A stretch of DNA of 64,000 nt from Pseudomonas sp. 8AS. GTDB taxonomy: Bacteria > Pseudomonadota > Gammaproteobacteria > Pseudomonadales > Pseudomonadaceae. Every line of letters begins with the position of its first letter. The stretch's first letter is position 1. Location: assembly GCF_902506505.1 (NCBI RefSeq), contig NZ_LR733406.1, positions 4,127,774 to 4,191,773 on the forward strand. Direction: 5' to 3'. A program made the translations under genes and the position numbers. Shown piece by piece: positions 35,170 to 43,042 of the stretch. The notes below the pieces were generated by a model. The model was not told where the DNA came from. It saw only the letters and a program-made list of their open reading frames with translations, and made no database searches.

Positions 35170-35703
35170 CTACTTCTTCTTAGCTTCTTTACGACGGACG
35201 ACTTCGTCGGCGTAACGCACACCTTTGCCTTTGTAAGGCTCTGGCGGACGGAAGTCGCGAATCTCGGCAGCCACCTGACCAACCTTCTGCTTGTCGATGC
35301 CCTTGATCAGGATATCGGTCTGGCTCGGGGTCTCAGCGGTAATGCCTTCCGGCAGTTCGTAGTCCACCGGGTGCGAGAAGCCAAGCGCGAGGTTCAGCAC
35401 CTGGCCTTTGGCCTGGGCTTTGTAACCCACACCAACCAGTTGCAGCTTGCGCTCAAAGCCCTGACTTACGCCAATGACCATGTTGTTGACCAACGCACGA
35501 GTGGTACCGGCCATGGCACGATTCTGCTGATCGCCATTACGCGCAGCAAAACGCAGTTCACCAGCTTCCTGGGTCACTTCCACGGACGAATGTACATTCA
35601 GCTCCAGGGTGCCCTTGGCGCCCTTAACCGAAAGCCGCTGGCCAGCGAGACTGATCTCGACACCTGCCGGCAGCTTGACGGGGTTCTTAGCAACGCGAGA
35701 CAT
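35170..35703 (-). CDS. rplF: 50S ribosomal protein L6
   Basis: 177 residues with two related alpha/beta RNA-binding domains and the conserved PEPYKGKGVRYADEVVRRKE near the C-terminus. It sits by the sarcin-ricin loop and the stalk base, supporting elongation factor binding. 12 nt after rpsH. Its aminoglycoside-contact segment looks ordinary. Confidence 0.98.
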   Translation of the reverse strand: MSRVAKNPVKLPAGVEISLAGQRLSVKGAKGTLELNVHSSVEVTQEAGELRFAARNGDQQNRAMAGTTRALVNNMVIGVSQGFERKLQLVGVGYKAQAKGQVLNLALGFSHPVDYELPEGITAETPSQTDILIKGIDKQKVGQVAAEIRDFRPPEPYKGKGVRYADEVVRRKEAKKK

Positions 35704-35715
35704 GCTTATCCCCCC

Positions 35716-36108
35716 TTAGAACACAGTGCAAAGCACTTCGCCGCCGACACCGGCAGCGCGCGCAGCGCGATCCGTCATCACACCTTTGTTGGTGGAGACG
35801 ATGGATACACCGAGACCGCCGCGAACTTTCGGCAGCTGGTCGACGGGCTTGTACTGGCGCAGACCAGGGCGGCTGACGCGTTTTACTTCTTCAATGACCG
35901 GACGGCCTTCGAAGTACTTCAGCTCGATGGACAGCTGCGGTTTTACGTCGCTGCTGATCTGATAACCCGCAATATAACCTTCGTCTTTCAGAACTTTGGC
36001 TACAGCCACCTTCAGCTTGGAAGACGGCATGCTTACGACGGACTTTTCAGCCATCTGGGCATTACGGATACGAGTTAGCATGTCCGCTAACGGGTCCTGC
36101 ATACTCAT
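35716..36108 (-). CDS. rpsH: 30S ribosomal protein S8
   Basis: 130 residues, MSMQDPLADMLTRIRNAQMA to the conserved GVSIVSTNKGVMTDRAARA end. It is a primary 16S binder of the central domain and the spc-operon repressor in E. coli. ATG 36108 has AGGAG 10 nt upstream. The 179-bp gap to rpsN, unusually long for this operon, carries a terminator, a promoter and a small hairpin, so S8 may start its own transcript here. Confidence 0.97.
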   Translation of the reverse strand: MSMQDPLADMLTRIRNAQMAEKSVVSMPSSKLKVAVAKVLKDEGYIAGYQISSDVKPQLSIELKYFEGRPVIEEVKRVSRPGLRQYKPVDQLPKVRGGLGVSIVSTNKGVMTDRAARAAGVGGEVLCTVF

Positions 36109-36135
36109 GGGCTAGATGCTCCTAAACAAAAAGAA

Positions 36136-36149
36136 CAGCCTTACGGCTG
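36136..36149 (-). terminator. small attenuator-like hairpin in the rpsH leader
   Basis: A 5-bp stem cagcc/ggctg (36136-36140 with 36145-36149), loop ttac, is followed on the - strand by TTCTTTTTGTTT and then the rpsH Shine-Dalgarno. Stem strength is low, so any termination would be partial. Confidence 0.35.
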
Positions 36150-36197
36150 GAACCATCCTGAACCGACAACCAAAAGCCAGGCTCAGGAGAGCCGGAC

Positions 36198-36226
36198 ATT
36201 CTAGAGATCGATCAAAAATGAATCAA
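36198..36226 (-). promoter_or_regulatory. internal spc-operon promoter upstream of rpsH
   Basis: Read on the - strand: TTGATT (36226-36221), 17 bp, TAGAAT (36203-36198). The -10 matches 5 of 6 consensus bases and the -35 matches 4 of 6. The -35 lies within the 3' arm of the terminator hairpin at 36218-36249. Transcription would begin about 80-85 nt before the rpsH ATG. Confidence 0.6.
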
Positions 36227-36279
36227 GCCCCAAAAGGGGCTTGATTCATAGAAAGACAAAGCCGGCACTAGGCCGGCTT
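36218..36279 (-). terminator. two tandem terminator hairpins between rpsN and rpsH
   Basis: First after rpsN is an 8-bp stem (36259-36266 with 36272-36279). Second is a perfect 14-bp stem (36218-36231 with 36236-36249) with a 4-nt loop, followed on the - strand by ATTTTTG. The second has full intrinsic-terminator form although it lies inside the spc operon. Confidence 0.75.
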
Positions 36280-36287
36280 CGCTTTTG

Positions 36288-36593
36288 TTACCAGCTGGCC
36301 TTGACCAGACCCGGTACATCACCGCGCATCGCCGCTTCGCGCAGCTTGTTACGGCCGAGGCCGAACTTGCGGTACACGCCGTGCGGACGACCGGTGATTC
36401 GGCAACGGTTACGCAGGCGGCTGGCGCTGGCGTCACGCGGTTGCTTTTGCAGGGCGACCTGGGCTTCCCAACGCTGCTCCGGAGTGGAGTTCGGGTTGGC
36501 GATAACAGCTTTCAGCTCGGCACGCTTTTTGGCGTACTTGGCTACCGTTTGCTGACGCTTCAGCTCACGGTTTTTCATGCTCATTTTGGCCAT
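36288..36593 (-). CDS. rpsN: 30S ribosomal protein S14
   Basis: 101 residues, the long zinc-free C- form: a single Cys in NRCRITGRPHGVYRKFGLGRN instead of a CxxC zinc ribbon. It lies in the 30S head near S3 and S10 and is a late assembly protein. 13 nt after rplE and followed by two terminator-like hairpins before rpsH. Confidence 0.97.
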   Translation of the reverse strand: MAKMSMKNRELKRQQTVAKYAKKRAELKAVIANPNSTPEQRWEAQVALQKQPRDASASRLRNRCRITGRPHGVYRKFGLGRNKLREAAMRGDVPGLVKASW

Positions 36594-36606
36594 GATCCAA
36601 CTCCAA

Positions 36607-37146
36607 TCAGTTGCGGAACGGGAACTTGAAAGCGCGCAGAAGAGCGCGACCTTCGTCGTCCGTACGGGCAGTGGTGGTCAGGGTGATGTCCAGACCACGC
36701 AGCGCATCGATCTTGTCGTAATCGATTTCCGGGAAAATGATCTGCTCTTTGACGCCCATGCTGTAGTTGCCACGGCCATCGAAGGACTTGGCATTCAGGC
36801 CGCGGAAGTCACGCACGCGCGGCAGGGAGATCGCGAGCAGGCGATCCAGGAATTCGTACATACGATCGCGACGCAGGGTCACCTTGACGCCGATCGGCCA
36901 GCCCTCGCGAACCTTGAAGCCTGCAATCGACTTGCGGGCGTAGGTCACGACGGCTTTCTGACCGGTGATCTTTTCCATGTCGGCAACAGCGTGCTCGATG
37001 ACTTTCTTGTCACCGATCGCTTCGCCCAGACCCATGTTCAGGGTGATCTTGGTAACGCGCGGAACTTCCATCACGTTGCCCAGCTTCAGCTCTTCCTTCA
37101 GCTTGGGCGCGATTTCTTTCCGGTAAATCTCTTTCAGTCGTGCCAT
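36607..37146 (-). CDS. rplE: 50S ribosomal protein L5
   Basis: 179 residues, including VMEVPRVTKITLNMGLGEA and the C-terminal GVKEQIIFPEIDYDKID segment. It binds 5S rRNA with L18 and contacts S13 and P-site tRNA across the subunit bridge. 19 nt after rplX, 13 nt before rpsN. Confidence 0.98.
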   Translation of the reverse strand: MARLKEIYRKEIAPKLKEELKLGNVMEVPRVTKITLNMGLGEAIGDKKVIEHAVADMEKITGQKAVVTYARKSIAGFKVREGWPIGVKVTLRRDRMYEFLDRLLAISLPRVRDFRGLNAKSFDGRGNYSMGVKEQIIFPEIDYDKIDALRGLDITLTTTARTDDEGRALLRAFKFPFRN

Positions 37147-37165
37147 GGTGTTCTACCTATGATTC

Positions 37166-37480
37166 TCAAGCGCCAACCGGCTTTTGGGTGGACTTGAAGA
37201 CACGAATCTTTTTGCCGTCTTCGACTTTGAAACCAACGCGGTCAGCCTTGTTGGTTTCACCGTTGAAAATGGCGACGTTAGAGACGTGCAGAGGCGCCTC
37301 TTTCTCGACGATACCGCCCTGGGCGCCCAGCATCGGGTTCGGCTTGGTGTGGCGCTTCACCAGGTTGATCCCACCAACGACCAGACGGTCGTCAGCGAGA
37401 ACCTTGAGCACCTTGCCACGCTTACCTTTGTCTTTGCCGGCGATCACGATGATCTCGTCGTCACGACGAATCTTTTGCAT
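37166..37480 (-). CDS. rplX: 50S ribosomal protein L24
   Basis: 104 residues. The KOW motif near the N-terminus (DDEIIVIAGKDKGKRGKVLKV) is the L24 signature. It is one of the two initiators of 50S assembly, binding the 5' end of 23S rRNA. 12 nt after rplN in the spc operon. Confidence 0.98.
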   Translation of the reverse strand: MQKIRRDDEIIVIAGKDKGKRGKVLKVLADDRLVVGGINLVKRHTKPNPMLGAQGGIVEKEAPLHVSNVAIFNGETNKADRVGFKVEDGKKIRVFKSTQKPVGA

Positions 37481-37492
37481 GACGGCTTCTCC

Positions 37493-37861
37493 TTACAGCA
37501 CTTCGGGGGCGAGCGAGACGATCTTCATGAACTTCTCAGAACGAAGTTCACGAGTCACTGGCCCGAAGATACGGGTGCCGATCGGCTCTTGCTTGTTGTT
37601 CAGCAGAACAGCAGCGTTGCCATCAAAGCGGATGATCGAGCCATCAGGACGACGTACGCCATGACGGGTACGGACCACAACAGCGGTCATTACCTGGCCT
37701 TTCTTCACTTTACCGCGCGGAATTGCTTCCTTCACGGTGACCTTGATGATGTCGCCAATACCGGCGTAACGACGGTGCGAACCACCCAGGACCTTGATGC
37801 ACATAACGCGACGAGCGCCGCTGTTGTCAGCGACCTCGAGCATGGATTGAGTCTGAATCAT
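37493..37861 (-). CDS. rplN: 50S ribosomal protein L14
   Basis: 122 residues from ATG 37861, giving the canonical MIQTQSMLEVADNSGARR start; the frame is open further upstream but that stretch is not conserved. GSHRRYAGIGDIIKVTVKEA and the C-terminal ELRSEKFMKIVSLAPEVL fit. L14 forms intersubunit bridges and binds the silencing factor RsfS. First gene of the spc operon, 23 nt after rpsQ. Confidence 0.98.
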   Translation of the reverse strand: MIQTQSMLEVADNSGARRVMCIKVLGGSHRRYAGIGDIIKVTVKEAIPRGKVKKGQVMTAVVVRTRHGVRRPDGSIIRFDGNAAVLLNNKQEPIGTRIFGPVTRELRSEKFMKIVSLAPEVL

Positions 37862-37884
37862 ATAATTTCTCCGACCCCTAGTCC

Positions 37885-38151
37885 TTAGACTTCCACGGCA
37901 CGTTCGACGACTTCGACCAGCGCCCAAGATTTGGTCTTGGCCAGCGGACGGGTCTCACGGATGGTGACCTTGTCGCCGATGTGGCACTGGTTGGTTTCGT
38001 CGTGGGCGTGCAGTTTGGTCGAACGCTTCACGTATTTACCGTAGATCGGGTGCTTAACACGACGCTCGATCAGAACGGTAATGGTCTTGTCCATTTTGTC
38101 GCTGACGACGCGGCCAGTCAGCGTGCGGACGGTTTTCTCAGCTTCAGCCAT
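37885..38151 (-). CDS. rpsQ: 30S ribosomal protein S17
   Basis: 88 residues of OB-fold: VRTLTGRVVSDKMDKTITVLI, HPIYGKYVKRSTKLHAHDE and TRPLAKTKSWALVEVVE. It is a primary 16S binder of the 5' domain. Last gene of the S10 operon, 2 nt after rpmC. Confidence 0.98.
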   Translation of the reverse strand: MAEAEKTVRTLTGRVVSDKMDKTITVLIERRVKHPIYGKYVKRSTKLHAHDETNQCHIGDKVTIRETRPLAKTKSWALVEVVERAVEV

Positions 38152-38153
38152 GA

Positions 38154-38345
38154 TTACTTACCTGCCTGCTGGGTGAGCACAGTCTTCACGCGAGCAATGT
38201 CGCGCTTCACTTGCGAGAGCAGGTGAGACTGCCCCAACTGACCAGTTGCCTTCTGCATGCGCAGATTGAACTGGTCGCGCAGCAGACCGAGCAGTTGCTC
38301 GTTCAGCTGCTGAACCGATTTTTCACGAAGTTCATTCGCTTTCAT
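38154..38345 (-). CDS. rpmC: 50S ribosomal protein L29
   Basis: 63 residues starting MKANELREKSVQQLNEQLLG, a two-helix coiled protein at the exit tunnel that forms part of the docking site for trigger factor and SRP. ATG 38345 overlaps the rplP TGA by one base; a GTG directly before it is in frame but not the family start. Confidence 0.96.
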   Translation of the reverse strand: MKANELREKSVQQLNEQLLGLLRDQFNLRMQKATGQLGQSHLLSQVKRDIARVKTVLTQQAGK

Positions 38346-38758
38346 CACATCACCGTCCGCTTAACAAAGGAGGTGGCGAGGGGCAGCTTTGCAGCAGCCA
38401 GGGCGAAAGCCTCACGCGCCAGCTCTTCTGGAACACCTTCGATCTCGTACAGCACTTTGCCCGGCTGGATCTGCGCCACCCAGTACTCAACGCCGCCCTT
38501 CCCTTTACCCATACGAACTTCGAGGGGCTTTTTGGTTACAGGCTTGTCCGGGAACACACGGATCCAGATTTTACCGCCACGCTTAACGTGACGAGTCAGG
38601 GCACGACGAGCCGACTCGATCTGACGAGCAGTCAGACGGCCACGTGCAACAGCTTTCAAGGCGAATTCGCCGAAGCTGACTTTGCTACCGCGCTGAGCCA
38701 GACCACGGTTGTGGCCAGTCATCTGCTTGCGGAATTTTGTACGCTTGGGTTGCAGCAT
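38345..38758 (-). CDS. rplP: 50S ribosomal protein L16
   Basis: 137 residues, MLQPKRTKFRKQMTGHNRG to PLATSFVKRTVM. The PDKPVTKKPLEVRMGKGKG segment lies near the A-site tRNA elbow and 5S rRNA. The PVTKKPLEVRMG region contains the arginine normally hydroxylated by RoxA. 12 nt after rpsC and overlapping rpmC. Confidence 0.98.
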   Translation of the reverse strand: MLQPKRTKFRKQMTGHNRGLAQRGSKVSFGEFALKAVARGRLTARQIESARRALTRHVKRGGKIWIRVFPDKPVTKKPLEVRMGKGKGGVEYWVAQIQPGKVLYEIEGVPEELAREAFALAAAKLPLATSFVKRTVM

Positions 38759-38770
38759 TTTGCGTACTCC

Positions 38771-39457
38771 TTACTTGGCAGCTTTTTTACGAGGAGCGGG
38801 CGCTTGAGGTTTCAGCTCTTCTTTGAGGCCACCGATGACCTCACCTTTGAAGATCCAAACCTTCACGCCGATCACACCGTAAGTGGTGTGCGCTTCGTAA
38901 GTGGCGTAATCGATATCGGCACGCAGGGTGTGCAGAGGCACACGACCTTCGCGATACCACTCGGTACGGGCGATTTCTGCACCGCCAAGACGACCGCTCA
39001 CCTGGATCTTGATGCCCTTGGCACCAATACGCATGGCGTTTTGTACGGCACGTTTCATGGCGCGGCGGAACATCACACGACGCTCCAGCTGCTGAGCAAC
39101 GCTCTGCGCTACCAACAGACCGTCGAGTTCCGGCTTGCGGATCTCTTCGATGTTGATGTGCACCGGCACACCCATTTGCTTGGTCAGGTCCTGACGCAGC
39201 TTCTCAACATCTTCACCTTTCTTGCCGATCACGATGCCGGGACGAGCGGTGTGGATGGTGATGCGTGCAGTCTGAGCCGGACGAGCGATGTCGATACGGC
39301 TTACGGACGCGCTTTTTAGTTTGTCTTGGAGGTACTCACGGACCTTGAGGTCGGCAAACAGATAATCAGCGTATTGACGCTTGTCTGCGTACCAAACGGA
39401 GGTGTGCTCCTTGACGATTCCCAGGCGAATGCCAGTGGGATGTACTTTCTGACCCAT
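38771..39457 (-). CDS. rpsC: 30S ribosomal protein S3
   Basis: 228 residues from ATG 39457 (MGQKVHPTGIRLGIVKEHTS). The KH domain has the GxxG-type GKKGEDVEKLR loop, and the C-terminal S3 domain includes RRAMKRAVQNAMRIGAKGIK. It lines the mRNA entry tunnel and has helicase activity with S4 and S5. 13 nt after rplV. The Ala/Pro/Lys-rich tail is typical of pseudomonads. Confidence 0.98.
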   Translation of the reverse strand: MGQKVHPTGIRLGIVKEHTSVWYADKRQYADYLFADLKVREYLQDKLKSASVSRIDIARPAQTARITIHTARPGIVIGKKGEDVEKLRQDLTKQMGVPVHINIEEIRKPELDGLLVAQSVAQQLERRVMFRRAMKRAVQNAMRIGAKGIKIQVSGRLGGAEIARTEWYREGRVPLHTLRADIDYATYEAHTTYGVIGVKVWIFKGEVIGGLKEELKPQAPAPRKKAAK

Positions 39458-39470
39458 CTGATCGACTCCG

Positions 39471-39803
39471 TTACTTGTCCGCAACCTTGACAGTGATATG
39501 GCAAGACCGCTTGACGATGCGATCAGCGCGGCCTTTGGCACGCGGCATGATGCGCTTCAGCGAACGCCCTTCGTTGACGAAGACGGTGCTGACCTTCAGG
39601 TCATCAACGTCAGCGCCTTCGTTATGCTCGGCGTTGGCTACGGCCGACTCCAGCACTTTTTTCATGATCTCGGCGGCTTTCTTACTGCTGAAAGCCAGGA
39701 GGTTGAGCGCTTCGCCCACCTTCTTCCCGCGGATCTGGTCGGCGACCAAGCGGGCTTTCTGGGCAGAGATGCGAGCGCCCGACAACTTAGCGGCTACTTC
39801 CAT
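39471..39803 (-). CDS. rplV: 50S ribosomal protein L22
   Basis: 110 residues: [22 protein letters not shown] at the start and the beta-hairpin tip region [21 protein letters not shown], which lines the peptide exit tunnel and is a site of macrolide-resistance mutations; here it looks unaltered. 11 nt after rpsS. Confidence 0.98.
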
Positions 39804-39814
39804 TTCCTTACCCC

Positions 39815-40090
39815 TTAACGCTTGGCTTTCTTGTCCGCCACGTGCCCACGATAAGTGCGGGTACCAGCGAACTCGCCGAGTTTGTGGCCGACCATGTCTT
39901 CGTTCACGAGAACCGGGACATGCTGACGACCGTTATGTACAGCGATGGTCAGACCGACCATCTGCGGCAGGATCATGGAACGGCGCGACCAGGTTTTAAC
40001 CGGCTTGCGATCGTTCTTTTCCACCGCCACTTCGATCTTCTTCAGTAGGTGAAGATCGATAAAAGGACCTTTTTTCAGAGAACGCGGCAC
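39815..40090 (-). CDS. rpsS: 30S ribosomal protein S19
   Basis: 91 residues, [20 protein letters not shown] to [18 protein letters not shown], including [20 protein letters not shown]. It binds 16S rRNA in the head beside S13. 16 nt after rplB in the S10 operon. Confidence 0.98.
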
Positions 40091-40106
40091 TGTCGTATCC
40101 CTCTAG

Positions 40107-40931
40107 TTACTTGCGACGACGGACGATCATTTTATCGGTGCGCTTGTTACCACGAGTCTTCGCGCCCTTAGTCGGGAAGCCCCATGGAGACACCGGATGA
40201 CGGCCACCAGAGGTACGACCTTCACCACCACCATGCGGGTGGTCTACCGGGTTCATCGCCACGCCGCGAACGGTCGGGCGAACACCACGCCAGCGCTTGG
40301 CACCCGCTTTACCCAGCGAACGCAGGCTGTGCTCGGAGTTCGAGACCTCGCCCAGGGTCGCACGGCATTCGGCCAGTACTTTGCGCATCTCGCCGGAGCG
40401 CAGACGCAGGGTGACGTAAGCACCTTCACGAGCAACCAGCTGAGCCGAAGCACCAGCGGAACGCGCGATCTGAGCGCCTTTGCCTGGCTTCAGTTCGATA
40501 CCGTGAACGGTCGAACCCACCGGGATGCTGCGCAGCGACATGCTGTTGCCAGCCTTGATCGGAGCAGCGGCACCAGCGATCAGCTGATCACCAGCACTCA
40601 CACCTTTCGGCGCGATGATGTAGCGACGCTCGCCGTCTGCATACATCAGCAGAGCGATGTGTGCGGTACGGTTCGGATCGTATTCGATACGCTCGACAGT
40701 GGCTGGGATGCCATCTTTGTCGTTGCGACGAAAATCGACCAGACGATAGTGCTGCTTGTGACCACCACCGATGTGGCGAGTGGTGATACGACCGTTGTTG
40801 TTACGGCCGCCAGTCTTCGACTTCTTCTCGAGCAGCGGAGCATAAGGAGCGCCTTTGTGCAGCTCCTGATTGACCACCTTGACCACGAAACGGCGGCCAG
40901 CGGAAGTCGGTTTGCATTTAACGATTGCCAT
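40107..40931 (-). CDS. rplB: 50S ribosomal protein L2
   Basis: 274 residues with the OB-fold/SH3-like RNA-binding core and the conserved GVAMNPVDHPHGGGEGR loop, whose His reaches the peptidyl transferase region. It is essential for subunit association. The basic C-terminus (GNKRTDKMIVRRRK) is intact. 14 nt after rplW. Confidence 0.98.
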   Translation of the reverse strand: MAIVKCKPTSAGRRFVVKVVNQELHKGAPYAPLLEKKSKTGGRNNNGRITTRHIGGGHKQHYRLVDFRRNDKDGIPATVERIEYDPNRTAHIALLMYADGERRYIIAPKGVSAGDQLIAGAAAPIKAGNSMSLRSIPVGSTVHGIELKPGKGAQIARSAGASAQLVAREGAYVTLRLRSGEMRKVLAECRATLGEVSNSEHSLRSLGKAGAKRWRGVRPTVRGVAMNPVDHPHGGGEGRTSGGRHPVSPWGFPTKGAKTRGNKRTDKMIVRRRK

Positions 40932-40945
40932 GATGCACCCCTACC

Positions 40946-41245
40946 TTACTCAGCACTGCTGGCGAAATCGATGTCCTGGCCCGGCTGAAGAGCGATGTAC
41001 GCCTTCTTCCAGTCGTTACGCTTGCCCACGCCGCGAGCGGTGCGCTTGCTTTTACCGAGAACATTCACGGTATTAACAGCAGCAACTTTCACGTTGAACA
41101 GGCTTTCGACGGCCTTCTTGATTTCCAGCTTGGTTGCATCGGTGGCAACCTTGAAAACGAATTGGCTCTTGCCGTCCGCCAGCACAGTGGCTTTCTCGGA
41201 GACATGCGGGCCAACCAGCACTTTGAATACGCGTTCCTGGTTCAT
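40946..41245 (-). CDS. rplW: 50S ribosomal protein L23
   Basis: 99 residues: VFKVLVGPHVSEKATVLAD and the RNA-binding VNTVNVLGKSKRTARGVGKR loop. It sits at the tunnel exit and is the main docking site of SRP and trigger factor. Its ATG overlaps the rplD stop by 4 nt (ATGA). Confidence 0.98.
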   Translation of the reverse strand: MNQERVFKVLVGPHVSEKATVLADGKSQFVFKVATDATKLEIKKAVESLFNVKVAAVNTVNVLGKSKRTARGVGKRNDWKKAYIALQPGQDIDFASSAE

Positions 41246-41844
41246 CCCAGCAGCTCCTCGAATTTCTTCACGGCGGACACGGTGACCAGCACCTTGTCGT
41301 AGGCGATCAGGCTGACAGGATCGGAACCTTGAACGTCGCGTACGTCGACGTGCGGCAGGTTGCGCGCAGCCAGGTACAGATTCTGATCAACAGCATCGGA
41401 CACGATCAGAACGTCGTTCAGACCCATGCCGTTCAGCTTGTTCAGGAGAACCTTGGTTTTCGGTGCATCAACAGCGAAGTCTTCCACAACAACCAGACGA
41501 TCAGCACGCACCAACTCGGAGAGGATCGAGCGCAGAGCGGCACGATACATCTTCTTGTTGAGCTTCTGGTCATGGTTCTGCGGACGAGCAGCGAAGGTCA
41601 CACCACCGCCACGCCAGATCGGACCACGAGAGGTACCAGCACGAGCACGACCAGTGCCCTTCTGACGCCACGGACGCTTGCCGCCACCGGACACGTCGGA
41701 ACGGGTCTTCTGCTGCTTGCTGCCCTGACGACCGCCAGCCATGTAGGCGACAACGGCCTGGTGAACCAGGGTCTCGTTGTATTCGCTACCGAAAGTCGCG
41801 TCGGAGACTTCAATCGCCTGAGCGTTAGTTACATTCAATTGCAT
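41242..41844 (-). CDS. rplD: 50S ribosomal protein L4
   Basis: 200 residues with the long tunnel loop (KRPWRQKGTGRARAGTSRGP) and the globular domain seen in S10-operon autoregulation by E. coli L4. Erythromycin-site residues in the loop look ordinary. 14 nt after rplC, 4-nt overlap with rplW. Confidence 0.98.
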   Translation of the reverse strand: MQLNVTNAQAIEVSDATFGSEYNETLVHQAVVAYMAGGRQGSKQQKTRSDVSGGGKRPWRQKGTGRARAGTSRGPIWRGGGVTFAARPQNHDQKLNKKMYRAALRSILSELVRADRLVVVEDFAVDAPKTKVLLNKLNGMGLNDVLIVSDAVDQNLYLAARNLPHVDVRDVQGSDPVSLIAYDKVLVTVSAVKKFEELLG

Positions 41845-41858
41845 CTCAGCATCTCCCC

Positions 41859-42494
41859 TTAACCGCGAGCCTTGGCAGCCGGACGCACAACCAGATCGCC
41901 GCCAGTAGCGCCAGGAACGGCACCCTTGACCAGCAGCAGATTGCGTTCAGCGTCGACGCGCACAACTTCCAGGGACTGTACGGTCACGCGCTCAGCGCCC
42001 AGATGACCGGACATTTTTTTGCCCTTGAATACACGACCAGGAGTCTGGCACTGGCCGATGGAGCCCGGGACGCGGTGCGAGAGGGAGTTACCGTGGGTAT
42101 TGTCTTGACCGCGGAAATTCCAGCGCTTGATGGTACCGGCAAAGCCTTTACCCTTGGATTCACCGGTGACATCCACCAGCTGGCCAGCCTGGAACAGCTC
42201 GGCAGTGATCTGATCGCCAGCCTGGTACTCGCCTTCTGCAAGACGGAACTCCCAGACGCCACGACCGGCAGCGACGTTTGCCTTGGCAAAGTGGCCAGCC
42301 TGAGCCTTGGTCACGCGGGAAGCACGACGCTCGCCAACGGTAACCTGCACGGCGCGATAGCCATCGCTTTCTTCAGTTTTGAACTGGGTGACGCGATTCG
42401 GCTCGATCTCAATGACCGTAACCGGAATGGAGACACCTTCTTCGGTGAAAATGCGGGTCATGCCGCACTTACGACCGACTACACCAATAGTCAT
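41859..42494 (-). CDS. rplC: 50S ribosomal protein L3
   Basis: 211 residues from ATG 42494 (MTIGVVGRKCGMTRIFTEEG). The long loop ending NSLSHRVPGSIGQCQTPGRV approaches the peptidyl transferase centre and includes the glutamine methylated by PrmB. It starts 50S assembly with L24. 83 nt after rpsJ. Confidence 0.98.
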   Translation of the reverse strand: MTIGVVGRKCGMTRIFTEEGVSIPVTVIEIEPNRVTQFKTEESDGYRAVQVTVGERRASRVTKAQAGHFAKANVAAGRGVWEFRLAEGEYQAGDQITAELFQAGQLVDVTGESKGKGFAGTIKRWNFRGQDNTHGNSLSHRVPGSIGQCQTPGRVFKGKKMSGHLGAERVTVQSLEVVRVDAERNLLLVKGAVPGATGGDLVVRPAAKARG

Positions 42495-42577
42495 GTTGTA
42501 AACCTCATGAGTGTACGGGGCTTTCACCCGCTATGGCCGCCCATTTCAGAGCGTTACACGACTAAAACCCCAAGGTT

Positions 42578-42889
42578 TTAGCCGAGGCTGATCTGCACTT
42601 CCACGCCTGCGGCAAGGTCGAGCTTCATCAGCGCGTCAACGGTTTTATCCGTCGGCTGGACGATGTCCAGAACACGCTTATGAGTGCGAATCTCGTACTG
42701 ATCGCGCGCGTCTTTGTTGACGTGCGGAGAAACCAGAACGGTGAAACGCTCCTTGCGAGTAGGCAGAGGAATAGGACCACGCACCTGAGCACCAGTACGT
42801 TTCGCGGTTTCCACGATTTCCTGGGTGGATTGATCGATCAGGCGATGGTCAAAAGCCTTCAACCGAATACGGATTTGTTGGTTTTGCAT
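42578..42889 (-). CDS. rpsJ: 30S ribosomal protein S10
   Basis: 103 residues from ATG 42889: [20 protein letters not shown] and [20 protein letters not shown]. It is both a ribosomal protein of the 30S head and NusE, the antitermination partner of NusB. First gene of the S10 operon, with its own sigma70 promoter about 66 nt upstream and a 5' leader of only about 60 nt. Confidence 0.98.
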
Positions 42890-42954
42890 TTTGACCTCAG
42901 ACTCTATCTCTGCTATCCCCAACGGACGGACTACGCCCGTTAAAAGGAGGCGTG

Positions 42955-42983
42955 ATTGTACGGATGCACCGGAGGGGTGTCAA
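42955..42983 (-). promoter_or_regulatory. S10 operon promoter
   Basis: On the - strand: TTGACA (42983-42978, perfect -35), 17-bp spacer, TACAAT (42960-42955, 5 of 6). It lies 18 bp beyond the tufA terminator. The start point would be near 42948, leaving about 60 nt of leader before the rpsJ ATG. Confidence 0.8.
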
Positions 42984-43000
42984 CTTTTGCACAGAAAACA

Positions 43001-43024
43001 GAAAAGGCCCCGAAGGGCCTTTTC
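43001..43024 (-). terminator. intrinsic terminator after tufA
   Basis: A 10-bp stem gaaaaggccc/gggccttttc (43001-43010 with 43015-43024) closes on a TTCG tetraloop in the - strand RNA and is followed by T-rich sequence. It separates the rpsL-rpsG-fusA-tufA unit from the S10 operon. Confidence 0.85.
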
Positions 43025-43042
43025 TTTTACCGCGACAATCGA

